The notes beneath the pieces were generated by a model. It searched no databases. It had not been told where the DNA came from and was given only the letters and a program-made list of their open reading frames with translations. Below are positions 1-10,130 of a DNA stretch of 64,000 nucleotides, in pieces (positions within the stretch are counted from its first letter, which is position 1; every line of letters starts with the position of its first letter). The stretch is taken from the NCBI RefSeq assembly GCF_026914265.1, contig NC_069126.1, positions 75,829,232 through 75,893,231 on the forward strand. The letters are read 5' to 3'. The position numbers and the translations under genes were made by a program. This stretch comes from Mya arenaria. Taxonomy: Eukaryota > Mollusca > Bivalvia > Myida > Myidae.

Positions 1-624
1 GGGCCATTGCCTGGACTCGACATGGACAGCATGGTGTGCCCTGGTGTGGAAGTTTTGTCATTGACACCTTCCGGGAACAAGTCGGTGATCAAGGAATTTT
101 CGATGGTGACATGGAAGTATACAATGGTCACCGAAGCCAAGGTTCAAATCGAGACTCTTGCCGAGAGCTTGATCTTGTTCTCACAGTGTCTGGCATGGTC
201 GACGGGAAAGCCAGTTTTAGTTGGAGGGGAACTGACCATTGACCATGGATCCCTTAAACAAATAGTAGGAAAACTTTGTAAGGAGGGTCAAGAAACGTTT
301 CTTTCAGGAGTACAGCCAGAGATGGGAAAGCTTGGCTATCTGCCGTCGATGACAAAGGGGTCACTTCGAGATCAGCGTCATCTGTTCATGATGAACGTGT
401 ATAAATGCAGCAGTGGCACAAACGGCTTTGTTCAGGCGCGGAACGAAGCCCTTGTTGCAGATTGTTTCATTGCCTCTAAGGCATTGGAGCTCACTCAGGC
501 GAAACTTGTTGATGTCGAGCAGGTTACAGGTCGGCAGATTAAACTGGAAATGCTTCGCAAGCACTGCCCCACGGAGACAAGCGTGCACATTCCGCAGCGA
601 CCACCAAGGCACAATGGGGGCTAA
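1..624 (+). CDS. Unrecognised ORF, open at the window edge
   Basis: Frame 1 is open from the first base to a TAA at 622-624, about 207 codons. The base composition is clearly richer in GC than the flanking DNA, which argues for coding or recently coding sequence. The first in-frame ATG is at position 7, but the true start or an upstream exon may lie outside the window. A second frame is open over 3-242, so the reading frame of the first third is not certain. I see no signal peptide, membrane segment or known motif. It could be the last exon of a host gene or part of a mobile element. Function unknown. Confidence 0.35.
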   Translation, partial: GPLPGLDMDSMVCPGVEVLSLTPSGNKSVIKEFSMVTWKYTMVTEAKVQIETLAESLILFSQCLAWSTGKPVLVGGELTIDHGSLKQIVGKLCKEGQETFLSGVQPEMGKLGYLPSMTKGSLRDQRHLFMMNVYKCSSGTNGFVQARNEALVADCFIASKALELTQAKLVDVEQVTGRQIKLEMLRKHCPTETSVHIPQRPPRHNGG

Positions 625-1597
625 GTGTGATGTATTGAAAACCGGAACAAATATACAAAATTGCACGCAGCGTTGGTCTGGACTGAAAGGTGTATGGAAT
701 TCGTTTTTATTTAAAGAATTGAAGAGCCAATGTGACCATGGCAATGAAAGAACAATGTCAGCGTTTATGTTTTGTAATTGGACATATCATTCGAAAGGTC
801 TACTTAAATGAAAAGTTCATGTAATCATTAAAACGTGTGGTAGCCTCATGCTATAAGGCGATAAGCAAACATGCAACTCCGATAATTTTCTTTGATGCAA
901 GGCTCACTGCAGACTAATTGCAACACAGTTGATGAGTAATATTATCTAAGCACGAAACATATAACAAGAGTTAATTATAAGATCGGTCTTCGAATGTGTT
1001 TGACTTCTAAATGTTTTGAGTTGTTTTATAAAAGTTATAGCAAAAGGGTACAGTGTGTAGAGCAATATTTTTGTTGTTGATATCTTTTTGAATACTGCAC
1101 ATACCAAGTAACTCCAATTAAATTATATGTTTAGACTACCTTTGCCATACACTATTTGCTGTAAAATAGAAAATCAGGTCAAGCTTTTTCTTAAATTGAA
1201 TAGAAATAACAATATATCTGATGGGGATTATATTTTTAACGCATATTTCTGCCACTTCTTGTTATCTGTACATGTTGTTTGAAAGACTGCTGAATATGAT
1301 ATAAAAAAACAAGACTTAAGTGTTTATCAAAAGACCACAAGTAAACAAAAACATTTCATTCGATAGTGAATGCCGGTTACCGGGATCAAGAGGTTAACTA
1401 CCACTTATAGTTTAGTTTCGATTTTTTTTCGTATTTTATTGATATAGCGATAAGTTTTAAGTTGATCCAATTTATTTCAACAACGTCATTAGAAATATTA
1501 GAAAGTATAAAAAAAGGTTTTATTCAAAGGCATCTGCTGAAGCCTCGTTACATTGAAAACTATTTGGATTGATGCAAAATGTTTCTTTTTCTTTCTT
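625..1597. other. AT-rich stretch, no gene seen
   Basis: Downstream flank of the first ORF. Only short frames broken by stops, A/T runs and no clear splice signals. It may include the 3' untranslated region of the ORF ending at 624. Confidence 0.4.
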
Positions 1598-1861
1598 TTC
1601 CAAATCATGTTAAATCACCTGACAAATGAATGTTTATATATCGATATGACTAAATTTAATGACTTATTGTTTTGTAATCTGTATCAGGTATATTTTGTAT
1701 ATTGTGTATATTGACGATGTACTTTGTAATTCCAAATCATGTTAATTCACCTGACACATGAATGTTTATATATTGATTTGATTGTATTTAAGGATGCTAT
1801 GTTTTGTCATTTGTATCAGGTTCAGAATGTCTATTGTGTATATTGACTATGTACTTTGTAC
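1598..1861. repeat. Tandem direct duplication, two ~132-bp units
   Basis: Two neighbouring units (about 1598-1729 and 1730-1861) both begin TTCCAAATCATGTTAA, share CACCTGACA and ATGAATGTTTATATAT, and end with TATTGTGTATATTGAC and ATGTACTTTGTA. By eye they are roughly 80% identical. An AATAAA at about 1869 follows the second unit. Confidence 0.75.
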
Positions 1862-2262
1862 ACGTATAAAATAAACATCGCTGTCTTTCTGTCTGCCTTG
1901 TATTACATATCAGCCACAATTTGCTCTGCAGCATGTATTTACAGCTTCTGTTCCAGTGCATATATATTGAACGATGCAACATGTTGGTAATGTGTAGAAG
2001 ACATAGCAATCTTCACGGCTTAATATTTTACGTCACCAATATTTCGCGAACGCTGTCATTTTCTAACAACTTTTTTTAATTGTTAACTCGAAATATCGTT
2101 AATTCGAAGTTTTTTATCTGGGTCCCGAGGACTTCAAGTTAACGTTGTTTAAATGAACTAAGAACACACCATATATTTAGAAAAGTTACATACAATACTG
2201 TTAACATAGTGAACGCACACATAGGTTGCATCAACTAACGACAAATGATCATGACGCCCAGG

Positions 2263-2541
2263 GGCCATATTACAGAAGCATCTTAAGTTAAAAGTTTACC
2301 TTTTCCTTAAATTCAACAATTTCCTTAACTGATTTATTTCGTTGGAAGAAAATGTTATGCTTATTGTTATATAAGTATATGTCCAATATATTCTGAAATT
2401 AAAATATGGACACTTAATTTTTTAAAAATGAAAAATCATTTTAGAGAACTAGTGTTTTTAGAAGAAATATATCATTTCCAAATGTTATACTTAAGTTAAA
2501 ATATGTTAAAAAATTCTTAAGATGCTTCTGTAATACGGACC
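2263..2541. mobile_element. MITE with ~20-bp terminal inverted repeats
   Basis: The left end reads TATTACAGAAGCATCTTAAG and the right end is its reverse complement, CTTAAGATGCTTCTGTAATA. The roughly 280-bp interior is AT-rich and has no coding frame. This is the form of a non-autonomous DNA transposon. I cannot define a target duplication, so the superfamily is open. Confidence 0.6.
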
Positions 2542-2601
2542 GAACTGATATGGAAAGACCTGAAGATTGTGATTCATCGTATATAAGTGTTGACTGTAAG
2601 T

Positions 2602-2872
2602 TTAAAGCTGCACTCTCATAGATTGACCATTTTAACAGCTTTTTTGTTTTTTGTCTTGGAAAGAGCAAATCTTTGCGCTTATATCTGCAAACCAATGATA
2701 TAAGATTGCTGACAATAATTCGTTCGAAAATTAATGTTTTAATAATGCATGAAATATCAATTTTTGAACTTATATAAACTGGGGGGTTTTGTCAGCAGTC
2801 TTATATAACTGGTTTCCATGGATAAAATAAAACAGTTGTCAAAACGTTCAATCTGTGAGAGTGCAGCTTTAA
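2602..2872. mobile_element. piggyBac-like MITE, copy 1
   Basis: The element has inverted ends TTAAAGCTGCACTCTCA and TGAGAGTGCAGCTTTAA. The outermost TTAA on both sides fits the TTAA target duplication of piggyBac elements. The interior shares long stretches (TTTTTTGTCTTGGAAAGAGC, ATATAAGATTGCTGAC, TGGTTTCCATGGAT) with a second copy at 53760-56102. About 270 bp, no ORF of its own. Confidence 0.75.
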
Positions 2873-4997
2873 ATGCATCTTATTTCGGAAAGAGCATTCA
2901 GAGTATGCAAATTCTATAAAACATGAGTATGAAATGGAAGGGGTTAAACAGATGTTCCACAGTAAATGCAGGGATATACATCATGTTATGGCTTTCGAAG
3001 AATTGAAGTTGTATATAATGCCACACAGTTTCATCGATAAAGTTATTTTACCGTTTATGATTTTTTAGGAAAAGGTCTACATATACTTTTAATAAAACAT
3101 ATTTATATGTAATGTATGGTTTGGACTTCAGATAGGATATCAAATTTGCGATCAATATTTGCAGATATAACTATGTTTTGTCGTGTCTAATTCTGCAAAC
3201 ATGTAAAGAATTTTTTAATTAAATTTGTAAACGCAGAATTTGGGATTGAATATGAACAGTATGATCTACCGATGAGCGACGAAAGAAGCTCAATGTTGCG
3301 TTCTTGTTCTACATATTTTATCGACATTTGTACGCATGTTAAAGAAGCAAGAATATTTAACAAATATTTATTCATACAATGTTGTACACACATAACAGCA
3401 ATGACTTTCTGTACAAGAAAACTGTCATCCATCCAAGAATGAGAAAAACACTTGGCGTATTATTTCAAATGTAACGCAATAACTCAGTATTTGGTGGTTT
3501 GCAAACACATGTTATAGTTGGTTTTTGTTTTTAGCTGAAAACCTTATTGCCAGCACTTTTGGTGCAATGAAATGGGACAAATGTAGTAAACGACACGATA
3601 TTGTAAAAAAATATCATGATATATATGTTTACATATACATGATATGAGTAAAAACTGTAAATAAATGTTGTCACTTACATGTGTCAATTAGTAGTTATTT
3701 ACACTATTAAACACACCATGACTACGAAAGGTAAGACAGATCCTTGAATAGAACATTTCCATGATACATAATGAAATCCTCTTTGATTTTAGGTCATAAA
3801 AGTCTGACCGAGCTTAAATGACTGTTCGACTGTAAACAATGATGTTGTCTAATAGAGAAAAATACCCCCCCCCCCCCTCACCCGCGCCTAGTGGGGTATG
3901 CGCCGCATAAATAACTCGCTGTTGAAACGCGATTAATGAAATCTGGAGGTCACAGACCACTGAATAAATTTCCTATACATTCTAGTCAATTGACTATTAG
4001 CATGCAATATAACACTGATTTCAAGTGGTTCACGACCCCGACACCATATATGAGGGAAAAGCTCCATTTGTGTGCTAAACATTATAAACATTAGAAAAAA
4101 GTTACGTTTCTCCATAGAAAAATAAAATTGGTTGAACGTAACCACAATGTATTCGGTAAAATGGCAATATCCAGTGTACAAGGACAAGCAATGCTGTGAA
4201 AATGTAAACAAAAAAGTAGATCCAGCATGTTCAGCCTGTTTTGAAATCACAAACCATTCAGCTTCAAAACCTATAAATATGGAAGGATTCAGCCAATGAC
4301 AAAGTTTATTTGCTATAAGGCCACCGGTCCATTACAATATACATATGTACAGTATTAATTTACAATCTGTGCAACAGTTCAATGGACGGAAGCCAATGGT
4401 TTGAGATGGTATAACCATGCGTTGATTCACTGTCAAGTGTCAATTAAAAGAGAAATAAGGCATGTAATAATTAGTAGGCACTTCCAAATTGGTGTCATTT
4501 ACTCTGTATGGTTCACAGCGCCGACATTTTGAAAAACAAGGAATTTAAAGGCTGGCATTTTTGGAGCCTGACCGCTGGTCTTCATCGAGCCTCCGTCGGA
4601 TGCAGGCATAAGAATTGTTGTTTTTATCCAGAGACACCATTGCCATCTCCGCGGCACGCACGCGCCTGTGGATCGAAGAAGCGCGATGAAGGATTCGTCC
4701 GCCGTATCACTTTACAGTCGAGCCACGCCCGGATGCTATCATCCGGATTATGGTTTGTTCAGTTGCAGTAATGCAAAATCTGTAATGTGAAAACACGGCA
4801 ACAATGATAAAAGTAAGTTACTATAATCTTGTTCATAGCAGTGTTCAAGTGCTAGCAAACTGGGAAGTTTTGTTTTGATGTTTGAAAAATTAAAATGGAA
4901 ATGGAATGGACTTGGGGAAATAGGCTGATAGAAAAGGCCCCCCCTTGTTGAAAATCCCCCCCTTATTTTCACCCCCGTTTTCTGTATTCCATTATTT
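2873..4997. other. Intergenic, no gene seen
   Basis: Holds a C-homopolymer (about 3866-3879), C-rich runs at 4935-4976 and a GC-richer patch at 4545-4750 in which an 87-codon frame is open. That frame has no recognisable motif and no partner exon. Nothing else I can support. Confidence 0.4.
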
Positions 4998-5048
4998 GTG
5001 GTGGCTACAAAGAACTCATGCACACATACAAACACACAAACATACACT

Positions 5049-5420
5049 ATGACAGCCGATACAGATCCAAACATGTCAAACATGTTAAACACGTCAAAAT
5101 ATTCGTATGATAAGAGATTCGGAAAACGTTTTCGATGTTGTGAGTGGTGTGGTGGTTACAGTAACATTGATTATCTCTTACTCGTTATGAAAAACTGTGC
5201 GCTCGAACATTCCGCGTGTCCAAGCTGTTTTGATAAATACAACGGCGTTTGTCCTGCTTGTTGGTTGAGCCATCCAGTAGCGTTAAAACACATTAAAGAA
5301 AGGAAACGATACTACAAGAAATTGGGTATCTCAGAAGGAAAAGATTATCTGACTAGAATCAAGCAAAGCGCAAGAAAACAGTTTAAGCGCTACTGGATGT
5401 TGAGATATGCATTATTTTAG
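5049..5420 (+). CDS. Cys-rich putative zinc-binding protein (~123 aa)
   Basis: An intronless ORF. ATG at 5049 (MTADTDP) is preferred over the frame-extending ATG at 4998, whose added residues are low-complexity; 5073 (MSNMLNT) is another choice. After a basic stretch (YDKRFGKRFR) come Cys pairs CCEWC, ACPSC and VCPAC, arranged like a treble-clef or RING-like zinc site. The C-terminus is Lys/Arg/Tyr-rich with helix character. A related protein is encoded at 20486-20785: both have an FxKRFRxxC start and spaced CxxC pairs. Function unknown; nucleic-acid or protein binding is only inferred from the basic tail and Cys pairs. Confidence 0.55.
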   Translation: MTADTDPNMSNMLNTSKYSYDKRFGKRFRCCEWCGGYSNIDYLLLVMKNCALEHSACPSCFDKYNGVCPACWLSHPVALKHIKERKRYYKKLGISEGKDYLTRIKQSARKQFKRYWMLRYALF

Positions 5421-5476
5421 GGCCACGGTTTTGAATATATCTTGCTGAAATCAACAAATGTCAAACAAAACGCATA

Positions 5477-5719
5477 ATGACAAGCAATTGTATTGAGAAC
5501 TGCCAGTGTGACGACTGTAAGTTTTTCAGATTAAATTATGATGACCATAAGTTTTTCGAAATTGAGAACAGCCAGTGCGACGAGTGTAACTACAGAAAAC
5601 AGAAAACAGAGAGGTACAACGCTGTTACAATTAATACAGATCAATGTCTTGAAAACTGCCAGTGCGACACATGTAAGTTGTACAGAAAGGTTTTCTGCCA
5701 GTGCGACAAATGTAAGTAG
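5477..5719 (+). CDS. Mini-protein with repeated CQCDxCK motifs (80 aa)
   Basis: The ORF reads ENCQCDDCKFF, NSQCDECNY, ENCQCDTCKLY and FCQCDKCK, that is four repeats of a Q-C-D-x-C core (three with C-x-C-x2-C and one with a single upstream Ser). Spacers are Lys/Tyr-rich. It ends in TAG right after the last repeat. The Cys pairs suggest metal binding or a disulfide knot, but there is no signal peptide. The same motif appears again in the ORF at 5877-5993. I do not recognise a family. Confidence 0.55.
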   Translation: MTSNCIENCQCDDCKFFRLNYDDHKFFEIENSQCDECNYRKQKTERYNAVTINTDQCLENCQCDTCKLYRKVFCQCDKCK

Positions 5720-5740
5720 TACTACACAGAACAAGAAGAG

Positions 5741-5875
5741 ATGCTGGTTGATGATTGTACATCGAACTTGAGCGCTAAAAGAAAAACTGAAAACTGTGAA
5801 ATGGACAGCGATGTGAACAATGTAAAAAAACAGAAAACCAGCCATGATACTGCCCCCCCAACAGATGGATGCTGA
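5741..5875 (+). CDS. Small basic ORF (44 aa) between the CQCD ORFs
   Basis: Starts MLVDDCTSNLSAKRKTEN and ends APPTDGC. It carries two short basic clusters (AKRK, VKKQK) of nuclear-signal type. It lies between and slightly before the two ORFs with CQCD motifs and runs into the next one with almost no gap. It could be a separate small gene or a linker segment of one larger transcription unit. Low confidence as an independent protein. Confidence 0.3.
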   Translation: MLVDDCTSNLSAKRKTENCEMDSDVNNVKKQKTSHDTAPPTDGC

Positions 5876-5876
5876 A

Positions 5877-5993
5877 ATGTCGGGAAAGGACGAAGACTTT
5901 CAAAACGCTATGGGTTCCTGTCCGACAATGACGTATGGTCCTTATAACAATAGTACCAATAACTGCCAGTGCGACGGCTGTACTGCCGAGTAA
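5877..5993 (+). CDS. Short ORF ending in a CQCD motif (38 aa)
   Basis: Begins MSGKDEDFQNAMG and ends NNCQCDGCTAE, so its C-terminus repeats the motif of the ORF at 5477-5719. It is followed by an AATAAA at about 6030. The shared motif in two adjacent frames supports a real family rather than chance. Confidence 0.4.
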   Translation: MSGKDEDFQNAMGSCPTMTYGPYNNSTNNCQCDGCTAE

Positions 5994-6027
5994 CATTATT
6001 GAAATCACAATGATGTGAAAACATTTC

Positions 6028-6245
6028 TGAATAAACATACAAACGAATGCTTTAAACTTGTTTTTATTGAATTAAGTAAGAACTTGTACCTACAGTATTT
6101 TCAGTGTAAGAACTGTCAACCCAAACCTAGTACGATCATGGCAAAGCAAATTTGAAATTACAGTGATGTGAACATAATTCTGACTTCTGACAATATAAAA
6201 TAAACATAAAAAACGAATGCTTTGAAATTGCTTTTTATTGAATTT
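6028..6245. repeat. Direct repeat around two poly(A) signals
   Basis: Two segments (about 6028-6070 and 6196-6245) share AATAAACATA, ACGAATGCTTT and TTTTTATTGAATT. They separate the plus-strand CQCD ORFs from the convergent minus-strand ORF at 6283-6753 and carry polyadenylation signals for both strands (AATAAA and TTTATT). Confidence 0.55.
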
Positions 6246-6282
6246 CGTAATATTCACTTGTAAGTGGCAGAAGTAAAGTAAT

Positions 6283-6753
6283 TCATGAAAAATCTTGAGT
6301 GTTTTCGTTGAATAGTTCCATACAGGCAGCTTCGTCTAAGGATTGCAGGTTGTCTGTTTGAGATTTCAAGCCCAAAACTTCGTCTTCCAATGCCGTGTTA
6401 TTTTGCTTAATCTGATTGTTTTCCGCGGTCAGCTGTGACAGATTCAATTCAACTGTATTGAAGTTATGCAAATGTTCTAACTCAGTTGTTAAACGAGTTA
6501 TTTCATATTGTTGTGCTGTGTTAGTTTGCTTATACCGATCGTTCTCTCTGGTCAAACTAAACACCTTTTGTTGTAGTGCGCCACATTTCTTGCGATACTC
6601 AGTCGTCGCTAGTTTGTTTTGCAGAATTTTTTTTTCGATATTGTCAAGTATCGAGACGATGTCTTTGAACGTAGACTCGTGCTTGTTATCACCCATACAT
6701 AGTCTCGCTACGAAGCCGGTAATTTGTAAATTAAGGTTGCTTATGTCCGTCAT
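6283..6753 (-). CDS. Coiled-coil protein (156 aa)
   Basis: A single-exon ORF starting MTDISNLNLQITGF. From about residue 30 to 145 it is a heptad-like coiled coil rich in Leu, Glu, Asn and Gln (for example LTRENDRYKQTNTAQQYEI and LSQLTAENNQIKQNN). There is no membrane segment. It is divergent from the ORF at 6888, with 134 bp between the start codons. Likely self-associating; function unknown. Confidence 0.5.
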   Translation of the reverse strand: MTDISNLNLQITGFVARLCMGDNKHESTFKDIVSILDNIEKKILQNKLATTEYRKKCGALQQKVFSLTRENDRYKQTNTAQQYEITRLTTELEHLHNFNTVELNLSQLTAENNQIKQNNTALEDEVLGLKSQTDNLQSLDEAACMELFNENTQDFS

Positions 6754-6887
6754 ATTTCTATTGTGAGCGAGTTCAATGTCAGTTTTATTTTCGATTTATA
6801 TCATGGAATGCGATTTACTAGTGAATTATTTTTTTCATATTATAAGGCTTGAAATTTGTTACTTGTCATACACATTCTCAAACAATT
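6754..6887. promoter_or_regulatory. Short divergent intergenic region with TATA-like box
   Basis: The 134 bp between two divergent start codons contains a TATA-like box CATATTATAAGG (about 6835-6846), 42 bp before the plus-strand ATG. It probably serves as a bidirectional promoter. Inference from position and sequence only. Confidence 0.35.
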
Positions 6888-7577
6888 ATGTCCAGTCAAG
6901 CATCGACACAGCAAACAACGCCTTGTGAGAATACAAGTGAAAATGAGCAAAAAAGCGAATCTTCTTCTCAGCAACCCATGGATGATATCAAGGAATATGA
7001 AAAAATGATGGAGATGGCAGAAGATTATTTGCGAGATGCTGAAGAACAAAAATCGAGCGAAATCGAATCCATGCAAGTTGACAACCCAGACGGGGCAGCT
7101 TGTTATATGAGAAATTGCTGCGTTTGTGACGGTTACTGTTATGATAGTGATAATTTTGAAGACATTGAGACCGTAGACGAGGAAGTAAAAATTGACGAAA
7201 TTGAACCAAGCATTCAAGTAAATCAATTTCAGTTCACCGAACGACACAAGGAAAAACTAATAAAAGCTATTGATATTTTCTCTGAAGGAAGATTAAAGAG
7301 AAAATGGAACACTCGCTTCCTGAGACGTTTGCAAAAAACTCCTATTCAGACAAGTGGAACAAGAGATGTTTACAACTGGGTATCAGGAATGAAATTTTGC
7401 GCCATCTCGGAACACAAAAACCCAGTCGGCTACCCGTGTACCTATTACATCAGAATCAAACAGAACGAGTCAAATAAATCCGTTCGATGTTTTTTGTATT
7501 GCCATTGCTTTAGCACGCGATGCCAGAATCTTGTTGTTTCAAAATGTATATGGAATTTTAACATCGAAATACAATGA
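6888..7577 (+). CDS. Acidic N-terminus, basic C-terminus protein (229 aa)
   Basis: Start chosen at MSSQASTQQT (6888), close behind the TATA-like box; an ATG at 6849 would add 13 residues. Residues ~1-60 are Ser/Gln/Glu-rich. A Cys cluster CCVCDGYC lies near residue 85, followed by an acidic stretch (DNFEDIETVDEEVKIDEIE). Residues ~115-150 are basic and helical (EGRLKRKWNTRFLRRL), and the last 60 residues contain five more Cys. The charge pattern resembles a regulator with an acidic activation-type region, but I recognise no family. Confidence 0.5.
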   Translation: MSSQASTQQTTPCENTSENEQKSESSSQQPMDDIKEYEKMMEMAEDYLRDAEEQKSSEIESMQVDNPDGAACYMRNCCVCDGYCYDSDNFEDIETVDEEVKIDEIEPSIQVNQFQFTERHKEKLIKAIDIFSEGRLKRKWNTRFLRRLQKTPIQTSGTRDVYNWVSGMKFCAISEHKNPVGYPCTYYIRIKQNESNKSVRCFLYCHCFSTRCQNLVVSKCIWNFNIEIQ

Positions 7578-7723
7578 TAATAAGCAGATCATGTGTTGTT
7601 TCATTTAATTTCAAAAATATTGCATATGTTCACGAAACATTTTTTGATTACAGTAAATAGCTTTCAGTATATGTTCATACTTAGCCATGCTTGAAAAGAC
7701 ATTTGATATAGCCGCCCTGTTTG

Positions 7724-7879
7724 ATGTGTTTGCTGCAAGAAGACTTGTCGAGTGTTGACAAAACTTACAAAGTTGTTGAAAAGCTCAGTAGCAGAGACTT
7801 AGAGAGAAATGAGAATCACGAAGCACTTCGCCAGTTCTTCGCCAGGCGTGGGAGACAGTTTGTGCCAAAACGTTGTTAA
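7724..7879 (+). CDS. Small basic ORF (51 aa)
   Basis: Starts MCLLQEDLSSVDKTY and ends FARRGRQFVPKRC, with TAA at 7877 and an AATAAA four bases later (7881). The Arg-rich tail and the poly(A) signal at the stop support a small real gene. A convergent poly(A) signal for the minus strand lies at about 7943. Confidence 0.4.
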   Translation: MCLLQEDLSSVDKTYKVVEKLSSRDLERNENHEALRQFFARRGRQFVPKRC

Positions 7880-8177
7880 CAATAAATTGAGTGATGAACA
7901 GACAATGAATAGTAGCAAAATAAAATGTATGAACTGTTCGTGTTTTATTGTGTTTATCTATAGTAATCTATTTGGAATCACTTAAGCTTCAAGAACAACT
8001 ATGCTTGCTCATAGTTATCAAACGAGTAACGGTCATATAGTCATATATATGTGCAAATCGCTATGCATAACTCCTCAAAGATAAACAGAATGTATCGTAA
8101 AATGCTACAAAGTACGATACTTAAGCAAAATAAAACATGAAATAAAGTAAAACAATCACAGAATAATGTTACGATTT

Positions 8178-8393
8178 TCAGTACAAAATTGACCGTTCAG
8201 CAGTAGCTCTCAGCTGATTATTATAACGGAAAGTGTTGTCTGTCGTATTCACTTGGATACGGTTGAACCATGTAAACAATACTCTTTGTGTGTAAAATTT
8301 GGGATATTTTCTGTGTTTGAAGGTACGACCTTGGTAGTTATAGTTTCTATAATGTTTTCGCGATTGAACCAAGCCGGGTTTATGCATATACAA
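8178..8393 (-). CDS. Small Arg/Tyr-rich basic ORF (71 aa)
   Basis: Reads MYMHKPGLVQSRKHYRN at the start; strongly basic, with many Tyr, Arg and Asn and no Cys. The next minus-strand poly(A) signal is near 7943, facing the signal of the ORF at 7724. A small DNA- or RNA-binding protein is possible; nothing more can be said. Confidence 0.3.
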   Translation of the reverse strand: MYMHKPGLVQSRKHYRNYNYQGRTFKHRKYPKFYTQRVLFTWFNRIQVNTTDNTFRYNNQLRATAERSILY

Positions 8394-8638
8394 GAGATAT
8401 AAATGATTTTACGAGGTTTTAAACATTTCCAATTTCAGAAAATATTTCTACTTTCGATTTCGTTTTTCTGAAAATGAACAAACTTTTTTTTTCCTAATGT
8501 TTAATATCATAAAACGATACATAATACATAATAAACATAATTTCAATTATTTTTAATGAGTCTATTTTCTTTATTTTCGTAAAAGTTTAAAAAATAAATA
8601 AATAATGCAATTCATGGAATGATATGACGTGATATGTA

Positions 8639-8646
8639 TGACGTCA
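8639..8646 (+). promoter_or_regulatory. Consensus CRE (TGACGTCA)
   Basis: A full palindromic CREB/ATF site 79 bp before a strong splice donor. It lies 30 bp upstream of a YY1-type motif (GGCCATCTTG at 8676-8685) and just ahead of the proposed first exon of the spliced transcript. Both motifs are typical of TATA-less host promoters. Confidence 0.5.
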
Positions 8647-9929
8647 TATTGCAGAGTTCTCGCTGTGCGCTGGTCGGCCATCTTGAAAAATAAATTGTGA
8701 AGGTCGTATTTCCAGCTTTCCTGCGGTAAGTATGACATGAATGTTTAAAAGTTTTATGAGAAATTGTGTCTAAATATATGATGTATCATATTACCAGCAA
8801 GTTTTGTCGATGTATCTATTGAATTCCATAAAAACTTCTGTCAAAAGAAATTGGTCCCAGCTCGTTTTAGAATGTTTCGAACATTCTCGAAGCCGATTTT
8901 AGAAACTTCAATTCTCGGCTAGATATGTTGAAAAACAGAGTAAGCAGTGTTAATTCATATCTCTTGTCTTGTTTATGTCATATTTTGAATGATTTCAACT
9001 TTGTTTAGGGACCAAACTGACAGAAATAAGAAATGGCAAATCATGCAAGATTGATAAATATCTTCTTCTATTTCTTTGTTTGAAAAATATGTTGAAAATT
9101 ATTTTTTTTAAACCAGAGACGGCAGTTCAGATGCAGTCGTCCTGTGTGTCAGAAAGCTGGTGATCAAAATGGTTGAAGGCAGTACCCAAGAAAGTACATT
9201 TACAAGTAAGTAAAATCACTGAAAATTAATTCCATGAATTGAACTGTCATATCATAATCTCAGTGCTTAGTCTGTTTGGAAATATGCTTGGAATATTTTT
9301 TATAAACTGATAATTTATCTAATAACAGACACTGTGTTTGATTTATTACATTGAACTGCTATTAGATAAATTTTCAGTTTGTGTTTGATATCTACCAATG
9401 CCATAAATGCATATTTTTGTTCCTGTTGTGAATGATAAGAAATGTTGGGAACATAATACCTTCTGCATGTGAACAGTTTTTCTGTTTCTGTTTGTATGTA
9501 GGAAGCATTTTGTTTTCAGGATTATTTCAACATTGTTGATGTGGATGAAATGTGCACTTAGCCATGCTTTTAATGGAATGAAAAATGTAAAAAACTAACA
9601 AGCAATATGTGCAGTTTTGTTGATAAAATGTTTTGTTTCAGAGTTGTGAGGAGTAACCTAGCCTATATAACCTGAAGCTCACCCAATATGCAGTGTGTTC
9701 TGCTCTGACAATAACAAGTAAGTAATTTCACCAAATTTCATCAGAAACAAATCTCAAAGTTACAATGAACAGTAAAGTTAACTCATCTTGGTACTTTGGT
9801 ATACTGAAACACTGAACCAACATGATTTGATTTTGCTCTTTGTACTTATTTCACATTATGGTAGCAAAATTACAGCTATGTGTCAGATTCATGACATTTA
9901 GCATTTGTCATACATTTCACTCTTTCAGT

Positions 9930-10130
9930 TGTCAAACCAAATGCTAAGTGTCAAATTCATTCATGATATTTAGCATGTGTCATACATTTCACTATATTAT
10001 TTGTCAAACCGAAAGATGAATGTCAAATTATTTACACATGCTTAGCAGTTTATCATAAATTTTACTCATTTTATTTGTCAAACCAAAAGATGAATGTCAA
10101 ATTATTTGAAGATGCTAAGCATCTTATCAT
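9930..10130. repeat. ~75-bp tandem repeat, first block
   Basis: Units marked by TTTGTCAAACCAAA(A)GATG or ...TGCTAAG, then GTCAAAT, then a CATTTCACT or TTTTACTC stretch, recur at about 9931, 10001 and 10077. The same units form a longer block at 11540-12010. Confidence 0.65.

Noticed and set aside
4508-4771. 87-aa ORF in a GC-richer patch
   Set aside because: No motif, no splice partner, and similar open frames on the other strand.
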